A stretch of 35,273 nucleotides of DNA from Rhodobacteraceae bacterium KLH11. GTDB lineage: Bacteria > Pseudomonadota > Alphaproteobacteria > Rhodobacterales > Rhodobacteraceae. The position numbers and the translations under genes were made by a program. Of the stretch, positions 33,514 through 35,273 are shown in pieces. The stretch's first letter is position 1; each line of letters opens with the position of its first letter. The stretch is from assembly GCA_000158135.1 (NCBI GenBank), contig DS999531.1, positions 1,381,307-1,416,579 on the forward strand, in the 5' to 3' direction. The notes beneath the pieces were generated by a model. That model was not told the DNA's origin. It ran no database searches and worked only from the letters and a program-made list of their open reading frames with translations.

Positions 33514-34212
33514 TCAGTCCCGCGCCGGCGTATTCAGGCCTTTTTGCACGGCGGGCCGCTCCAGAAAGCGGTCCAGATATGCTGTCACATTGGTATACCC
33601 GTCCCAGCCAATGGCCTCTTTGACGCCATAAAAATCCAGACCGCGCAGCCAGGGCGCGATTGCGATATCCGCGACCGAGAAATCTCCGGCGACCCAATCC
33701 TGCCCGTCCAGCTGTGTGTTCATGACATTCAGCAACCGCTTTGCTTCGGTCATGTAGCGCTCGCGCGGGCGGGGGTCTTCGATATCTTTCCCTGCGAATT
33801 TGTGGAAATAGCCCAACTGGCCGAACATTGGCCCGATACCGCCCATCTGGAACATGACCCATTGGGTGATCTGGTGTCTGTCAGCCACGCTCTGCCCTAA
33901 CAGCTTGCCGCTTTTCTCGGCCAGATAGAGCAAAATCGCACCACTTTCGAACAGCGTCAGCGGTGCGCCATCAGGTCCGTCGGGATCAAGGATTGCCGGT
34001 ATCTTGTTGTTGGGGTTCAGTGAGAGGAACTCGGGGCTTTTGACATCCGCATCAGCCAGCGTGACCCGGTGTGCCTCGTAGGGCAGGCCGGTCTCTTCCA
34101 GCATGATCGATGCTTTGACACCGTTGGGTGTGGGGAAGGAATAGAGCTGTATCCGGTCTGGATGTTGTGGTGGCCATTTGGCCATGATCGGGAATGAGGT
34201 TGTATCCAGCAT
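33514..34212 (-). CDS. Glutathione S-transferase family protein (YfcG/Ure2p-like)
   Basis: The 232-residue protein starts at ATG 34212 with AGGAG upstream. The thioredoxin-like N-terminal domain has IQLYSFPTPNGVKASIMLEE and the glutathione-binding NKIPAILDPDGPDG and FESGAILLYLAE, with the conserved cis-Pro. The helical C-terminal domain contains DWVAGDFSVADIAIAPWLRG, the typical N-capping box. The Thr-Pro-Asn arrangement at the active site matches the nu-class YfcG/Ure2p group, which act more as disulphide-bond reductases than as transferases. Glutathione would come from the local gshA pathway. Confidence 0.94.
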   Translation of the reverse strand: MLDTTSFPIMAKWPPQHPDRIQLYSFPTPNGVKASIMLEETGLPYEAHRVTLADADVKSPEFLSLNPNNKIPAILDPDGPDGAPLTLFESGAILLYLAEKSGKLLGQSVADRHQITQWVMFQMGGIGPMFGQLGYFHKFAGKDIEDPRPRERYMTEAKRLLNVMNTQLDGQDWVAGDFSVADIAIAPWLRGLDFYGVKEAIGWDGYTNVTAYLDRFLERPAVQKGLNTPARD

Positions 34213-34387
34213 AAGGGGCTCCTGTGATCGCATCTGTTGCGGTTAATGTGGCAACTTATGGTGCCTCTGTCAGGTGTTTGCCTGTGCGTGACCGGTCAGC
34301 AGATGTTCGCTGGGGAACAGCAGGGGGAAAACTCGGGGAACCTGCACCTAGACCTGAATGCCAAAGTGGCTAAGAGGTTTCGGTGAC

Positions 34388-34406
34388 CCCGCGCCAAAGG
34401 CGCGGG
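34388..34406 (+). terminator. GC-rich hairpin with T-rich tail just before mscS-like gene
   Basis: CCCGCGCC (34388-34395) pairs with GGCGCGGG (34399-34406) around AAA and is followed by TTTGCTATTGTT. It resembles an intrinsic terminator but precedes, rather than follows, the MscS gene on the same strand. It may end a short transcript starting in 34234-34380 or attenuate mscS. Confidence 0.5.
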
Positions 34407-34433
34407 TTTGCTATTGTTGCAAAGGAGAAGCGC

Positions 34434-35240
34434 GTGGAAGATGTCGTAACACAGGTGGGTGCATTTGGCCCGCTGATCATAAGTGCGGTCAAGGCGTTGA
34501 TCGTTCTTGTTCTGGGTTGGATCGTGGCCGGGGCCATTGCGGGCCTCGTGCGTCGCCGTATCAATTCAACGCCGCATATTGACCCGACATTGGGGAATTT
34601 CGTTGCCAGCCTGATAAAGTGGGTCATTCTGGCGATGGTTGTTGTGGCCGTATTGGGCATCTTCGGCATCGAAGCAACCAGTATCGTCGCCATTCTGGGT
34701 GCGGCCTCGCTGGCCATTGGTCTGGCTTTGCAAGGCACGCTCAGCGATCTGGCGGCGGGTGTGATGCTGGTTGTCTTCCGGCCCTACAAGCTGGGCCAGT
34801 ATGTCGATATCGGCGGCACATCGGGTACGGTGAAGGACCTGAACCTGTTCACCACAGAACTGGTGACACCCGACAATGTGCAGATCATCGTTCCGAACGG
34901 CCAGGCCTGGGGTTCGGTGATTACCAACTATTCTGCCCATGATACGCGTCGGGTCGATCTGGTGTTTGGCATCGACTATGGCGACAGCGCAGACGAAGCG
35001 ATGGGCATCATTCTGGATATCGCCAAGGCTGACAGCTGCGTTATGGGTGATCCGGAACCTTGGGTCCGCGTCACCAATCTGGGTGATAGCTCGGTTGATC
35101 TGACGGCGCGCCTGTGGTGCGCGGCGGCTGACTACTGGGATGTGAAATTTGAACTCACCAAAGCGGTGAAAGAGGCCTTTGACGCCAAGGGTGTTTCTAT
35201 TCCCTATCCGCATTCGGTGGAAATTCACAAAGAGGGCTGA
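34434..35240 (+). CDS. Small-conductance mechanosensitive channel (MscS family)
   Basis: The 268-residue inner-membrane channel starts at GTG 34434, where AAAGGAG lies 6 bases upstream; a GTG at 34383 would include the terminator-like hairpin. TM1 and TM2 are at about 8-32 and 48-70. The Gly/Ala-packed pore helix TM3 is ILGAASLAIGLALQGTLSDL. The beta domain follows with RPYKLGQYVDIGGTSGTVKD and TTELVTPDNVQIIVPNGQAW, then the C-terminal alpha/beta vestibule (DTRRVDLVFGIDYGDSADEA). It opens when membrane tension rises on osmotic downshock. Divergent from the GST gene. Confidence 0.95.
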   Translation: MEDVVTQVGAFGPLIISAVKALIVLVLGWIVAGAIAGLVRRRINSTPHIDPTLGNFVASLIKWVILAMVVVAVLGIFGIEATSIVAILGAASLAIGLALQGTLSDLAAGVMLVVFRPYKLGQYVDIGGTSGTVKDLNLFTTELVTPDNVQIIVPNGQAWGSVITNYSAHDTRRVDLVFGIDYGDSADEAMGIILDIAKADSCVMGDPEPWVRVTNLGDSSVDLTARLWCAAADYWDVKFELTKAVKEAFDAKGVSIPYPHSVEIHKEG

Positions 35241-35248
35241 ATGCTCCC

Positions 35249-35263
35249 GCCCGTCGAGCGGGC
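35249..35263 (+). terminator. Short hairpin after mscS-like gene
   Basis: GCCCG (35249-35253) pairs with CGGGC (35259-35263) around TCGAG, 8 bp after the stop codon. The following sequence ATTGAAAATA has little U-tract and the window ends here, so termination is plausible but weakly supported. Confidence 0.4.
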
Positions 35264-35273
35264 ATTGAAAATA

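Noticed and set aside
34234..34387. Riboswitch (cobalamin-like GGTGCC and GGGGAA pieces) or SRP RNA upstream of mscS
   Set aside because: The diagnostic conserved core sequences are absent and the neighbouring genes do not fit such control.

Overview
The window looks like chromosomal DNA of an alphaproteobacterium of the Rhodobacteraceae (Roseobacter group, Ruegeria-like). The evidence is high-GC coding with typical codon use, divergent hemC/hemE, divergent ubiA/rsmE followed by a plant-type gshA, a Hint-domain secreted protein of the kind abundant in this family, and a family-typical repeat after hemE. The assignment rests on gene content and protein character, not on a database search.

Layout. 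1-1400: the 5' part of a Gfo/Idh/MocA oxidoreductase (minus) diverges from a GntR/FCD regulator (plus), with an inverted repeat between them. 1400-3065: a low-GC accessory scar. It holds a small membrane protein, a fragment of a MobV/Pre relaxase (plus) joined head-on to a truncated P4-type integrase (minus), and an intact tRNA-Ser(GCU) gene whose 3' end faces the integrase. 3371-6619: a two-gene signalling module, a periplasmic FecR-domain protein and a CHASE2 adenylate/guanylate cyclase. 6844-8941: divergent hemC and hemE (tetrapyrrole synthesis). 8998-10768: an alpha-methylacyl-CoA-racemase-like protein (minus) and a CoxG/SRPBCC protein (plus).

10860-15383: an ABC-2 ATPase/permease pair, an S49 protease, a 56-residue TM + CPxC protein, a CaCA-type cation exchanger and a PTR1/FolM-like SDR, mostly tightly coupled on the plus strand. 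An AT-rich gap carrying a perfect DnaA box precedes uvrC. A convergent EamA transporter follows, then pgsA-moaD-moaE. 20005-23260 (minus): ubiA, a large BON/OmpA envelope protein and its small TM/coiled-coil partner. 23273-26802 (plus): rsmE-GNAT-DUF-gshA, with start/stop overlaps in its first part.

26910-35273: a secreted Hint protein, then pheS and pheT separated by about 1.4 kb that holds a small low-GC membrane ORF, a 142-bp element with 21-bp perfect inverted ends, and a secreted PHB-depolymerase-like hydrolase. After pheT come a YtoQ-family protein, a GST (minus) and a small MscS channel.

Most of the window is ordinary core genome. The parts that deserve attention are the relaxase/integrase scar at tRNA-Ser, the FecR-CHASE2 cyclase module, the inverted-repeat element between pheS and pheT, and the repeat that supplies the end of the racemase gene. 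I found no CRISPR array, no intact insertion sequence and no complete defence system.
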